A stretch of DNA of 64,000 nt from Liquidambar formosana (lineage: Eukaryota; Streptophyta; Magnoliopsida; Saxifragales; Altingiaceae), in the NCBI GenBank assembly GCA_039720395.1, contig CM077833.1, positions 14,445,133-14,509,132 of the forward strand, given 5' to 3'. This document shows, piece after piece, positions 47,744-59,881 of the stretch (the stretch's first letter is position 1; the number at the start of each line of letters is the position of its first letter). The notes under the pieces were generated by a model that saw only the letters and a list, made by a program, of their open reading frames with translations, was not told where the DNA came from and made no database searches. The translations under genes were made by a program, and so were the position numbers.

Positions 47744-50626
47744 TCTAGAAATTCTGTGGACAAGGGTAGGGAGGCTCCTCTCCTGGGATAGTGTTAGATA
47801 GAGATAGAGCACCTGACTTACTTTCGTTATTGTTCTTTTGCTTTGGGTGCAATTGAACTCACTTTTTCTGTAGTAAGAGTTTGGGCATCTGTAACACTGG
47901 AGAAATTGAATTTGAAACATTTGTTCATATTTCTTCTATTTGTGTAACTACACGACTTTCCACTTTTCCAGTACAACCAATTGAAGAAAAGAAAAAGAAA
48001 AAGAAAAAATTGGACTTCAGCACAGGCTAGGCTGCGTAAAATGTAAATTTGACCATCTGGGGGTTCAAGTATGCACAACCTAATTTTGGGCACGGCTGGC
48101 CGGAACCAGTCTTGTATCAGCCCAAATTTCGCTGTAGTTGCAGCCCTAGATGTTGTAAATAATTTCATCAGATGATTAACAAAGATGGCCTGGGGACGGT
48201 ATTCTCAACTGCTTGATATTGATTCCCACTGGGTAAAATTTTCCCTATCAACTATACTGGAGTGCCCTTGGTTGCAACTACACTGTGAGCTGATGATAGC
48301 ATATTGTTGGTCGTTTGTTGCACTCATGGTGTTGCAGAGTTTTGCCTGTTCAGCATCAGATATAATGAAGTAAATACCGTTTGCAATTGGTATTGAGAAG
48401 ATGATCAGAGCCTTCAATATATATTGATTCAAATCCCATATTAATTGCTAAGGTGGTTATTGGGTTCGGTTTGCACCCCAAAGTCGGAAGGTGGGCTAGG
48501 GTTGAAGAGGATCAATGACTTGCACAAAACCTGCGCGCTGTGAATAGAACCTGTTGGTCAATCATGTCTAATAATGAAACTTCGTGCACTAAATGGACTA
48601 ATTGCCATTTGATTAAAATACCCCACTTCCAGACCATTTTTTTTGGCCGTGGAGAAATTTTTTTCAAATTTCAGAATTTTTTTTTTTCAAATTTCAGGTG
48701 TAGTGTGCCTCAAAGACAAGTGTTTCTTTTTAAATAATTAAAAAAAAAATTATGTTCTTTTACTGATGAATTTCCCTCTTGATTAGGTGGATCAATTTAA
48801 CATTTTACAAATTGAATGGCTCTAATCATGCCCTGTTATTATTTTTTAAAATTTTGTTTTCTATTGTATTTCAATATTAATAGTGGAGATAATGATAATT
48901 AGCACAGCTAGTAAACCTCATTAATATTCCGTATTATTTTGTGGTTATATAGCTTTTAAAGTAAGTCGTTTCGACTTTCGACTGCTTGCAAATTGCAATT
49001 GAGGACTACTTCCGTAGCCGTGTGGATACTGGGCGGTCTCACACAAATCATTAAGGAATTAGTATGAGTTAAAACCTCAATAGGAGTAAAGATATGTTTG
49101 AAATAAATTAGCATTTTTTTTTAAAATTTTTTTGCCAGGGGTGTGAAATTTAAGTAAACATGCTTGTTTCATTTTGATAATGTTAATGTCATATTATTTA
49201 ATGTTTTATGAACTTGAACAAGAATGGTTGTAAAAGCTCCAAGTTCTTCAACCTATCCTTTGGAAAAGATTGCAAAGCAAATTTGGTTTGTTAGAAATAA
49301 TGTTATTTGTAGGAATGAGTCTTTTTGGAAGGCTATTTATGGATTATATAAATTGTAAAACCTATTTTGATAATAGGAATGGTGTGCCTTTATTTATTTA
49401 TTTAATTTTTTTTTGCTAAGGAGATTCACAAGAACAAGGAAGAAAAAAAGAGGAAAAAGAGAAAAACAAAGACGAACGATGACAAAATAAAAAATAAATA
49501 AAAATCTGAAAGGAAAACAAGTCCCATTAGGAATGATCCACCATGCATGCCTCCATCACCATGCATGCCTCCATTATTGGGGCAAGTAGAGAGTCTGAAT
49601 CAAGAAAGCTTGGAAAACCATGTTAAGAGCCCATTTTGCCATTGCACCAGCAACCCCATTAGCAAATTTTTGAAGCTTTTGCACAAAAACTTTATCAATA
49701 TGAGAAAGACCAGATCTAATATCTAAAATGATGACTTCGTAGTGCCAAGGACATTGTTCATTTGGATTAATATACTTGACAATAGGCAGAGCATCACCTT
49801 CAATCCATGTCCTCTTCCAATGATTATCTTGAGCCATTAGCACTGCCAACATAAAAGCTCAACCCTTCGCTACAATAGGATCCACTCCTACAAACACCTT
49901 CAATCAAACACCCACAACTCAATCATTGCATCAAAATTAAGTTTAAGAAAACTCTTAAGAGGACTCTCTCATAAACTAAACACATACAATACCACACTTG
50001 GCAAGAACTCCGTTGGGGTTAGGAACTCTAAAAGATTTTATAAATTCATCAATTCTGACCCTGACATCTTTCATCATCCCCATACTAGTGCTATGAACCA
50101 ATGTCAAACGAATAAGACCACGTTGGTTAAATGGATTCTTCCTAATGAACGCCATCCGAGTTTGTTTAAAAGACAGTTTAGGCAAACCTATTGCTATTGT
50201 GGTTCAAAGAAAATGTTAGTATCCTTAGAATGGAAGCAACTGATATGAGAAATATTTTGACTAAAGATATGAATATTAAGAAAGTATTTATTGAAGGTGA
50301 TGCTAAAATATTAATAGCTTATATAATATTGAGAGTTGTTCATGGAGAATCTATAATATAATTCAGGATTGTGGTCATCTGTTATCTTTAAATCAATCAA
50401 CCAATAAAAAATAAATAAATAATACCCCTCATCCAAAATAAAAATAAAATAATAAATAATAAATTAAAAAATGCCAGAAAGCTGTTGAATTTACCAGGAT
50501 ACCCTTCCTCCCCAAATCTACATCTCCATGACTCCATGGATATGTACGCACATCTGTACACTGTAATGCACTTTACCATTAATGGACTGGGAAATAGACT
50601 GAGCAGAGAAGAAATTGATACGAAAA
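47744..50626. other. Intergenic with LINE relics and GT47 promoter
   Basis: The 3' untranslated region of the small gene lies at the left and LINE remains at 49210-50350. 50360-50626 should hold the GT47 promoter and leader; no clear TATA box was found there. Confidence 0.4.
49210..50350. mobile_element. Decayed LINE 3' fragments (RNase H-like)
   Basis: The minus-strand frame 49852-49574 reads like the RNase H-like (RVT_3) domain common at plant LINE ends: TWIEGDALPIVKYINPNEQC, then ANGVAGAMAKWAL. A second, plus-strand piece at about 50225-50350 reads VFIEGDAKILIAYII and also resembles this domain. Near 49255 a plus-strand stretch reads LEKIAKQIWFVRNNVICRNE, like the region before the RNase H. 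Orientation switches and stops show at least two broken insertions. Confidence 0.55.
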
Positions 50627-52747
50627 ATGGCTCCGAAGAGCACCTTCGCCACCTCCACCGCCAAACCCCCTTGTTCAGTGTCTACCCTATTCTTCTCATT
50701 CACTCTCATCTGCACTCTCTCAATCTCTCTCTTCTTCCTATTCAACACAACCCACCAATCGAAAACCTCTTCACACCCATCTCTGATGTCCCAAAACGCC
50801 CCTCAACCTCTCAACAATTCCATCAAAGTGTACATTGCAGACCTCCCCAGATCACTCAACTACGGCCTTCTCGACAAGTATTGGTCTTTTAACGGCGATT
50901 CCAGGCTCGGAAACGACGCAGATCGTGAAATCCGATCGACCCTTTTGTCGAAAAAGCTCAAATTCCCACCGTATCCTGAGAACCCATTGATCAAGCAGTA
51001 CAGTGCGGAGTACTGGATCATGGGCGATCTGATGACACCCGAAGAGTTCAGAATTGGATCGTTTGCGAGGCGGGTTTTCGATGCCAACGATGCCGATGTT
51101 GTCTTCGTGCCATTTTTCGCGACGGTTAGTGCGGAATTGCAGTTGGGTGTGGCGAAAGGGGTGTTTAGGAAGAAGGTGGGAAATGAGGATTACGAGAGGC
51201 AGAGGGAAGTGGTGGATTTTATTAAGGGGACTGAGGAGTGGAAGCGGTCGGGCGGGCGGGATCATGTGTTTGTTCTCACTGGTATGTTGATTTTTGTTAA
51301 TTTTTGTCTTTGAACTGTATAGGTCAGGAACATTTTCTGGTGAAGTTCTTTAATTTTAATGATTAATGATTCTATGATATGATATCTGGAATTCTATGAA
51401 TATATGAAGTGACCTCAATCTCAACATTCATTCACCATTAAGCCATTGGTAAACAGTAAACTAGTTCATAATCGGTTTCTTGTTTGTCTTCAGTTGTTCA
51501 AAAATTCAATTACGCCTGTTGTCATAGATTTTGGTTGCATTTGGTGTATGTGAAATGTTTGCGGATCAGTAGTAGCTTTTCTAATCTTATGTTTGATTAA
51601 TGATTACATGAATGGATGTTGGATCAGTTTGTGATTCAGTAATAAGGCAGTGATGGAGGATTTTTAAGCCCTGGAAGTCTGCTTATTTTTCAAAATGAGG
51701 GTAATTAGCTTTAATTTCCTTACAATTTTTTAATTTTTATTCTTTATGACAACTCCACGGTTGATTGCTATTTGCTAACTATATGAGAAAGATTCAAAAG
51801 AATTCCTTGTGAGGAAGGGTAGGATAAAAATGTAAATATCACTTAGTGCAAAGGGGGTCAAACTGTGAGCAATATGACCAAAGAGGGGTTGGTCTCACCC
51901 CTCTACTAACTAGTATCTCTTATGGTTGAACTGGCATTGGAGGTATGGAAAAAATATGGATGGTTTAGAAAGACCAATGTACTTCCTAAGTTTGTCATCC
52001 TGGAATGAGGATAGGCTACTAAAGAGTATGGGGGGTTAGATTACCATATAAGCATATAACTAAGCTTGTGGAAGAGTAGCTTGATATTAAAAGCCATGTT
52101 TGGGTGGGATGTCAGATTTAAAGTTGAGTTGGGTGACTGGCGAAGGTTTTTAATTGACTTATCGTGCAGGGAAATCCTTTTTTCTATTTTTTTTTTCCTG
52201 ATCTTTATGCACTGGAAGTGGACTAGGGTCTTGCCTCATTCAATGGCTGAACTGCTAACTGCTTTATTCAATTATAAACATAGGTCCTATCTGTTTCAGT
52301 TTCTGGGTTATGTCCTTTCTCTCTCATTATGTTGTTAGAATGGGGTAGCAATATTGATTTTGGGAAGGAACTGTTGCATCTTTGATTAGCATTCTCAGTT
52401 GGAAGCTTTCGATTTTATACTTTTTTATTTTATTTTATTTAAATGTGTTTTGTTAGGAAACTCCAAGTGATTTTTGTTGGACCAGTATGGGTTTTTTGTT
52501 AATGCTTATGCCTTGTGCATAGGGAAAAATTAAATAAATAAATATTTTTAAACATATCTAAATCTAGAAGAAATCATTTAATTCCACAATTAAGGTTGCT
52601 TATTGTGTTTCCTTTAAAATTTCCATGGAATAATTGTTTTGACAAGTAGAATCTCAAGTGATACGTAGTTTTTTTGAAGCAAAACCATTTACACCCATGC
52701 ACACGCACGCACGCACGCACACACACACGATATGCATGTGTGCGCAC

Positions 52748-52796
<49 letters not shown>

Positions 52797-55700
52797 TATC
52801 CCAATCAGAGGTTATGCAACTTGGCTGAATTAATTTCTTTGGCTTTGTCTGAAGTTTTGTACTATGAATCTTAGGAATCTATTATTTTGGTTGAAGTCAT
52901 GCATTTTGGAAGGATTTCTATAAAATACACTGAATCAATTCCAGAAATCCGTAATATTTGGCTAAGATACGTAGGACATAGCCCCTCTCTCTCTCTCTCT
53001 CTCTCCCAGGTGCTCTCTTGTTGTAGATTTGTGCAATGGCCCTTCTCCCATAGTAATCCTGCAAGACCACTCTTCATTGCCTTTACCTCCTCCCATAAAA
53101 TTTGGTTATGTCTTGGTTGTGTCAGACAGTTATGTACACAGCACTGCAACTGTGTCCTATACGTGTTTGGAGACTTAGGTCCCATTTGGTCGTCCAAATG
53201 GAAATTAAAAAATTATATTGTACTTTACCTACTATTGAAGGCCAAATCCATTACCTTGAATGAGACTATTTTAAAAAGGAAATACATATGCAGTCATGCC
53301 CCCTTGTTTAGATTTTGGGGAGTTATTATGTCTAAAACCCTGTGTACCTGTTGGATTGTAACACTCTTGTCCAGTGTTATCAGACTGGGACTGTATCAGC
53401 CCATCAGACTGGTGAACTCATTACCTGGCCAGTCAACCCATCTGGTTCACAAAATTAAATCAGGATTGAATCTAAAATATAGTATAGAATTTTAATGGAG
53501 GGGTGGGAGTGATGGGACTTGAACCTTAGATATTCAGAAGGTAGAGAAGCCTCCCACCTGCAGGCTGATTTGTTAGTCAAGGTTACCTTGAAAATTTTAA
53601 TATTCGTCTTTTTACAAGCTGGAGTAGGTTGACTGCATGAACCAACGGTTGATCCATGACCCAACCATTTGAACGCATTAATGGCCAATCTGGATCTGAT
53701 AACCATGCCAGTGTCTATGTTCACGAATCACAAGTCATAGATATTTGGTTTGAAACCCCCTGGATGCAAAATCAAAAAGAAAAAAAGGGTTAAATTGGAC
53801 AAGGTTTTATAAAATAGTTGAAATTTAGGGTCCCTTTTTCTTTTTTTGATGAAGTAAGTATTGTATTAGAAAAGAAGGGGCAAAGCCCAAGTACATAAGT
53901 TATATACAAGTGCTAGCCAAAAAGGAAAGAAGAAAAACCCGAATCTATAGTTTTAACATATCTAAAAAGCAAACAAGAGAGAGGTTGTGTTTATTAGTGT
54001 AACTATGAAACTACTAAAAAAGAGTCTTGATAAAAGAGGACTTACCACCCTTGGGTAAGCCAGTTGGTAAGGGTGAACTTGTGATTGTGTGGTTAGGTGC
54101 ACGGTCTCAGGTTCGATTCCCTGCTAAGACAACCTAAGATTTAAGTGGGGGCCATGGCGGTGGGTTGCTACTCTAGTATTCCCGGGTTGGTTCCATAGGT
54201 GGATCGATCCAAAGGGCCTACTATGGGATGGTTCCACCGTTATAAAAATAAATAAATAAATAAAAAGAAAAAGAAAAAAAGAGGACTTGAGCTTTATAAC
54301 AGAATTTTCCTTATCCTCAAAAGTTTGAAAAGTTCTCTCTCTCCAAAGGCACCAAAAAAGTGCGTGAGGAGCCATGTCCCGTACCACCTTTGCCCTTTTG
54401 TTTTCTGTCTTAATCTGCCAACCCGAAATAAGATTGTGAGAGTGTGAAGGCATGATCCAATGAATCCCAAAAAGATTGAGGATAAGTATCCAAAGACTCT
54501 ACTCCACATGACAATGAATGAAGAGATGATCCACCGATTCCATCGCTTCCCTGCACAAAATGCATCTATTTACCAGAACCCATCTTCTATTAATTAAATG
54601 ATCCAAAGTCAAACATTTATTTCTACTCACCAACCATTTGAGGGAAGCTACTTTAGAGCAAACCTAAGCAATCCAAATTGACTTTGCCGAAAGAAAAGAA
54701 ACTCCATTAGAACACAAAATCTTATAATAAGATTTCACTAAGAATGACCCTTTAGAGTCCCTGCGCCACACCAAGCAATCATTCCCTCCCAAAGAAATCT
54801 TACTATTATAAAGGTTTTGAAAAAAGAGCAAAACACCAATAAAGTTGGTGTTCCAAGAGATAGTACCATTTTCTCCAACAAGATAGTCTTTAACCATAGC
54901 ATCCTTATTACCTGCAATATCGAAGAAGAAAGGAAAGTTGATCATTAGAGAAGTGTCATTGCACCAAATGTCTTTCCAAAATCTCACTCTATCCCCACTT
55001 CCAATTTTAAATTTGACTTCTTTAACAAAACCTTGCAACTCTTGCGAGATTGCTTACCAAAGGCCCACCCCATGAGTGCCCCTGACCTCCCTAGGCCACC
55101 ACCCTACCAAAGAGATTCCATACTTCCAAATCACGACGTCTCTCCATAAGCTTTGATCCCCCTTGCCAAAAACTCCATAGCCATTTGCCAAGAAGAGCTT
55201 TGTTCATACAATCAAGAGATCTAATCCCCAACCCACCCTCTCTTTTAGGAAGACATACCGTCGGCCAATCAACAATGTGATATTTACATTCGCCTCCAAT
55301 GCCATTCCAAAGAAAATCCCTTTAAAGTTTCTCAATTTTTAAAGCCACGGATTTGGGAATTTAGGGTCCATTTCTCTTTTATGTGCAGACTTACATTATA
55401 TGGTGTTTCTATTCTTACTTTTATTATCATTTATGTGGTGTTTGATTGGAAAGACCTCTATTCTCCAAGAACTTACACTTTCTTTGTCATCAAATTATTC
55501 TTTAGTGTCAAAATTGAGGTCAGAATATTTGCAGAACAATGATTTCATTTATTGCCCAATTTATCTCATTTGCTCTATTTCCTTGAGTTTGATATGTTTG
55601 TTCCAACCCACATGAAAAGATAAAATGAATACAACAATGTTTTCGCTTTACCTACCACCAAAGATGGAAGAAATAAATAAATAAATAAAAATACTGCATG

Positions 55701-56485
55701 CTTTAGCAGCTTATGATTTAGTCTCTGGATTGTCAGGTTATGTTAAAACTTGAAGCATTCTTTGGCAGACCCCGTTGCAATGTGGCATGTCAGAGCTGAG
55801 ATAGCCCCAGCTATCCTCCTAGTAGTAGATTTTGGTGGGTGGTACCGGCTCGACTCAAAAGCGTCCAACAGTAGCTCATCAGATATGATACAACACACAC
55901 AAGTTTCACTGCTCAAAGATGTCATCGTGCCATATACCCATCTACTCCCTAGATTGCACTTATCAAAAAATCAGAAACGCCAGACCCTACTTTACTTTAA
56001 AGGGGCTAAACATAGGCACCGGGTCAGTATTCAATTTTTGAATTTTTTTCTATGTGTTGGAAGCTGGATTTAGTTCCCATTTAAACATCCAACGTAATAT
56101 GAAATCAATTTTCCTTGATAGATTTTTTGTGTAGTTACTTTAAATTATGAACTTGCTTGAATTGGCTGTAATCTGTCAATTTTTGTTAATTGCAGCTCTG
56201 CATAGTCATCTATATGCAGTTGCCCTCTAAATTTTATTTATCATACAACCTCCACAATTAGCTAAATGCCTGAACTTAACCTTGAAAAGAGAAGTCACAT
56301 GGTGTCTTATCTGTAATCAGCTCTATTTGTTTTCCTCTTACATAAAACAATACAGCAATTGCACCCTTCAAACGTGGGAGAAGTAATGTCACTTTAAGGG
56401 CGTATTTATTTATAGGAATCTTTTGGGTTTTCGTTCTATTTATTTATTTATTTTAATAGAACTAGTCTTTCAGTTACACCATTTG

Positions 56486-56526
<41 letters not shown>

Positions 56527-58621
56527 CGTCTGTGTGTTTGTGTGTGGAAAACTATCTTATTATGCTGTTTCCTGCTCTGATTTACTTTAGCTCTTCCACA
56601 ATTACAGTTCATTTTTTCACTGCCCTCATCCTCTTAAATTGTTTTGGTATCTCTTAGTCTTTTACCCATACAGTTGTTATAATCACACTGCCTTTCAGTT
56701 TTTTCCATAGTTTTTTTCCATATTTATAATCTTACTTTTCCTTAATGAGTTCTTGATCTTATTATTTTTAAGTGATGTCATACATATTGTTGCTTTTGAT
56801 GCTTCCCATAATTCAGTTCACACAGTGTACTAGAGAACCACTAGGACAAAAGGTACCATTCAACTTACACTTCTTGCCAAAGTGCATTTTGGTCCTTGTA
56901 TTGTGTTTGATGAACTCTTCTCATTTGTATATGGGTTGGATAAGGAGGAGTTTATGGAGCTAAGCTGTGGGTAAAAGTTTTGCATTAAGTTTATGTTCCA
57001 TTTTCAAGGTACCTTGGTACAAGGGAATATGTTCTTTTGATTCCAATTCTTAGGAGGCTGACATCAATTTTTTTTCCTCCTTAATGGGGATATCATTTGA
57101 AATCTTTTAAAACCATTATTCCTACTACCCTCATCTTGTTATGTGAAGATGTTGGAATTCTAATAATAAAATTCTATGGAGCAGACCTCTGAATCCACAG
57201 CCAATAGTGTGAAAACAATTATTTCACTTGTTCTCTTCTTTCTGGTAATATTCAGGTGGGAAAGTTGGATTTGGCACCTAATGAAATAAAGGAACACACC
57301 ATTGGCCTTGTAGCTTAATGACATCTCTCCCCACTACACAAGGGGGAGGTCTTGGATTCAAGTATTGAGCCCAATGAGGGGGGAAAAAAAAAAAAAAAAA
57401 AGAGAAAGAGAGGAGGAAGAGGGCCCCACCGCGGGGGAGGGGGGGGGGGAACCTATTCTATTGCATGGTTTTAAGTTTTAACCAAAATAAAAAATAGAAA
57501 ATAGATAAAGAAACCCCAATTTTGAACAGTCATGTTTATGTGAGAGGGATACCTCTCGTTTTGCAAAGACAATATCTTTCCAGTTAAATTTTGTTCATTC
57601 TATGCCATAAATGACAATTTTAACATATCAATAGCGTTAAGACAAGGAGTGAGAATTCATTAAAAGTACATGTTTAATGTATTCTCCCTCTCTGCATCTC
57701 TTCCTGTGCTTTCTATCGCTGCTGATTTTTAACACATCTTATTGATAAAGGGGATGCTCTCCAGCTCTCCCTCTTAAATAAAGCATTGAAAAGTTAAAAT
57801 TCTCATTTATCTAAATAATATTCTACTTTAATGTTTTTTTAATCTTAATTCTTAAGTAAGGAGTAATTGTGACTTTTAAATGCCTCCTTTTAAGGAGGCT
57901 ATCCAAATTGGCTGCTTTTTATTTATTAATTTTGGCTGGGATTTGAAAGTTCACGTGAGGATAACCTTTGTTTAGGTTTATTATTTTATAAACAATATTC
58001 TGGTGCTTACATATTTGATTTCCTTTTTTTGACAGTGCTTGTAACCTTCTTGTATTTTCCTGTTAACAGGGAGGCCTGGTTCGAGAAAAACTATGGGACT
58101 TGTTGGTTAATGAGCCTGGTGTTATCATGGAAGAAGGCTTCCCTAATGCCACTGGGAGGGAGCAGTCAATAAAAGGGATGAGAACATCAGAGTTCTGCTT
58201 GCACCCAGCTGGGGACACCCCCACTTCATGCCGTCTTTTTGATGCCATCCAAAGTCTCTGTATACCCGTCATTATCAGCGACGACATTGAGCTCCCATTT
58301 GAAGGAATGGTGGATTATTCTGAATTTTCGATTTTTGTGGCAGTTAGTGATGCATTGCAACCAAGCTGGCTTGTGGGTCATCTTAGAAGCTTTTCTAGAG
58401 AGCAGAAGGATCGATTTCGACAAAATGTGGCTCGGGTTCAGCCCATCTTTGAGTATGATAATGGCTATCCGGGTGGTATTGGGCCAATTCCTCTGGATGG
58501 TGCGGTGAATCAGATATGGAAAAAGGTTTACCAAAAATTGCCCATGATTAAGGAAGCCATTGTTCGAGAGAAGAGAAAACCACCAGGTGTATCTGTTCCT
58601 CTCCGTTGCCACTGTACCTAA
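50627..58621 (+). CDS. GT47 exostosin-family glycosyltransferase (3 exons)
   Basis: Golgi type II membrane glycosyltransferase of family GT47 (exostosin domain), a group that builds plant cell-wall polysaccharides such as arabinan, xyloglucan and xylan side chains. Exons: 50627-51281, 55769-56022, 58070-58621 (TAA). Junctions CACTG|GTATGT ... GGCAG|ACCCC and CGG|GTCAGT ... ACAG|GGAGG keep the frame, giving 486 residues. Start ATG 50627 is followed by a signal anchor at about residues 19-42 (STLFFSFTLICTLSISLFF). Conserved features: IKVYIADLPRSLNYGLLDK, DADVVFVPFFATVSAELQLG, DPVAMWHVRAEIAPAILLVV across exon 2, and the nucleotide-sugar-binding C-terminal block with HPAGDTPTSCRLFDAI and PVIISDDIELPFE. 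It resembles Arabidopsis At1g34270 and relatives (annotated as exostosin-family or ARAD1-like). The sugar donor and linkage cannot be assigned. Intron 1 is 4.5 kb and hosts a LINE with a nested SINE; intron 2 is 2 kb. Confidence 0.93.
52674..52800. repeat. (CA)/(GT)n compound microsatellite in GT47 intron 1
   Basis: CACGCACGCACGCACACACACA followed shortly by a long (GT)n tract and TATATATGTAT. The complementary CA and GT halves could pair as a hairpin. Confidence 0.8.
53366..53713. mobile_element. MITE family 2 relative in GT47 intron 1
   Basis: Starts GTTATCAGACTGGGACTG and ends with near-inverse CAATCTGGATCTGATAAC. The interior contains GGCCAGTCAACCCATCTGG and GGTTGATCCATGACCCAACC, like the copies at 23388 and 44925. 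CCAGTG lies close to both ends, a weak remnant of a target duplication. Confidence 0.5.
53834..55357 (-). mobile_element. 5'-truncated LINE with 12-bp TSD, in GT47 intron 1
   Basis: Minus-strand non-LTR retrotransposon remnant. From the 5' side it encodes the end of reverse transcriptase (FLWNGIGGECKYHIVDWPTV, CLPKREGGLGIRSLDCMNKA, LLGKWLWSFWQ), then FWKDIWCNDTSL and the zinc-binding RVT region (CLVWRRDSKGSFLVKSYYKI), then decayed 3' sequence ending in an A-rich tail. AATTTAGGGTCC occurs at both borders (53822-53833 and 55358-55369), a perfect 12-bp target duplication. Stops and frameshifts show it is dead. A SINE interrupts it at 54044-54276. Confidence 0.85.
54044..54276 (+). mobile_element. 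tRNA-derived SINE nested in the LINE, 12-bp TSD
   Basis: Starts ACCACCCTTGGGTAAGCC with an A-box-like AAGCCAGTTGGTAAGG and a clear B-box GGTTCGATTCC (about 54112-54122). It continues with an unrelated body (GGTTGGTTCCATAGGTGGAT) and ends in an (AAAT)n/A-rich tail. AAAAGAGGACTT flanks both ends exactly (54032-54043 and 54277-54288). Confidence 0.88.
57299..57400 (+). repeat. tRNA-related SINE-like unit in GT47 intron 2
   Basis: CATTGGCCTTGTAGCTTAATGACATC resembles a tRNA 5' half with A-box. GGTCTTGGATTCAAGTATTG resembles a B-box. An A18-type run follows at 57387-57402. It is short and may be a truncated SINE. A G-rich stretch with a 9-G run follows at about 57433-57450. Confidence 0.45.
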
Positions 58622-59242
58622 ATTAACAGTCATTTGTAATGGTTCTTTTTTGTAGTGTACAAGCTTTTGTCATGATGAATGGTTCATGTGCCGAGTTATG
58701 AATTGCAATCAAATGATTTGGTTAAAAAAATGCTAGTCAATTTTTATTTTTTAAATTCATGATTTAGTAATGTCACTGTATTTCTTTATTTTCAGTAGTG
58801 CAGTTTTCTGTTCTCAGTCTGCAGTACCATCAACATGGTAGGATCTAATTATGTGCTTCAGCCATCCTACCAAGAGATTTATAACCCTCACAACATGCTA
58901 AAATTTGAAGTCTGAAATTCATCGAAATGAGCTGAAGTTCATGAAAATTTGATGTCGCACCAAGGAAGCAACAGCCTACAACTGTCACAAGGTCCAACAG
59001 ACTCCTAATCTTTTTCCCCAGCTACATCCTCCCACTCATTCAGCTTCCCATTCTCAGAACTGTTGAAATTCAACCCATAATAATTTTTCTCTTCCATAGT
59101 TTAGATTCCTGGGAATTTCGGCTCCAAACAAATCGACTTATCATATAAAAACAATAAATATATGTTTTGTTTAACTTTCTATAGGAAGAATATGACTCTG
59201 CACTTCAGGTTTCTATACAAAGATTACAAAACGAGACATCTT
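58622..59242. other. Convergent 3' flanks of GT47 and DMP genes
   Basis: The plus-strand GT47 and minus-strand DMP genes end toward each other with 621 bp between stop codons, so this interval should contain both 3' untranslated regions and polyadenylation sites. No other feature seen. Confidence 0.6.
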
Positions 59243-59881
59243 TCAACGCCTAGAGTACAAAGCATCCCTCTGCAGCAAAAAAGGGTATCCAATTCCCCTT
59301 CTCCTGGAAGGAAACACCACGAACAGAACACTTATCACAAACCCAACCACAAGAGGAACAGTGTTGGTCACCTTCCTGGGCATTGCAGGATAATAACACT
59401 TCAAAACATCATTATGTGACGATGCAAAAGTAAGAAAAGCAATTAACGAAAGTGATGCATGGAAGAGGTCGGTCCATCTCAGCCTATATTCAGATGGCAG
59501 GTAAGGTTTTTTCCGGCCTCCATTGAAAGTCCATATCCCTCTTAACGTCGCAACGCCATAATATAACCTTCCTGTGGCCGTTCGAAAGCTGTCAGTGAAT
59601 GAAAAGAAGACGCAAGAGGCGGAAGAAAGGACCAAGAAGAAACCCATCAGCCAGCGGTACAAGTTGTTGCATTTGCCGTCATTTGTTAAGAGAGGTGTGA
59701 AAATGGTGAAGGCAAGGATGGTGGCAGTGGGTAAGAGAACATTGAGGCGAGCTGTGCCACTTAGGATTGCGTTGAGGACATATATGAACTGGGTTTCATC
59801 CATACAATCATCCTCTAGGTAGTAATCATCTTCTTCCAGTTCACAGCTTTCAATGAGGTCTTGGTTGATCGAGTTGTCCAT
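59243..59881 (-). CDS. DMP (DUF679) membrane protein
   Basis: Single-exon gene of 212 residues, ATG at 59881, TGA at 59243. DMP proteins are plant-specific four-helix membrane proteins of the endomembrane system or plasma membrane, linked to senescence, membrane remodelling and, for DMP8/9, gamete fusion. Seen: an acidic N-terminus (CELEEDDYYLEDDCMDE), helices at about 45-66 (LNVLLPTATILAFTIFTPLL), 77-97, 138-156 and 174-192, and the family signatures LPTATILAFTIFTPLLTNDG, FSFTDSF and the loop R.WTDLFHASLSLIAF. The C-terminus (RRRGIGYPFLLQ) lacks the cysteine tail I associate with DMP8/9; DMP10-type is my best guess, hence no symbol. No introns, as usual for the family. Confidence 0.9.
   Translation of the reverse strand: MDNSINQDLIESCELEEDDYYLEDDCMDETQFIYVLNAILSGTARLNVLLPTATILAFTIFTPLLTNDGKCNNLYRWLMGFFLVLSSASCVFFSFTDSFRTATGRLYYGVATLRGIWTFNGGRKKPYLPSEYRLRWTDLFHASLSLIAFLTFASSHNDVLKCYYPAMPRKVTNTVPLVVGFVISVLFVVFPSRRRGIGYPFLLQRDALYSRR

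Noticed and set aside
50852..51265. Minus-strand frame opposite GT47 exon 1
   Set aside because: Shadow of the GT47 exon.
53822..53833. TTTAGGG telomere-like motif
   Set aside because: A single copy that is part of the LINE target duplication, not a telomeric array.
54040..54130. A functional tRNA gene (A and B boxes present)
   Set aside because: No cloverleaf can be completed; the tRNA-like part continues into a SINE body with A-rich tail and target duplication.
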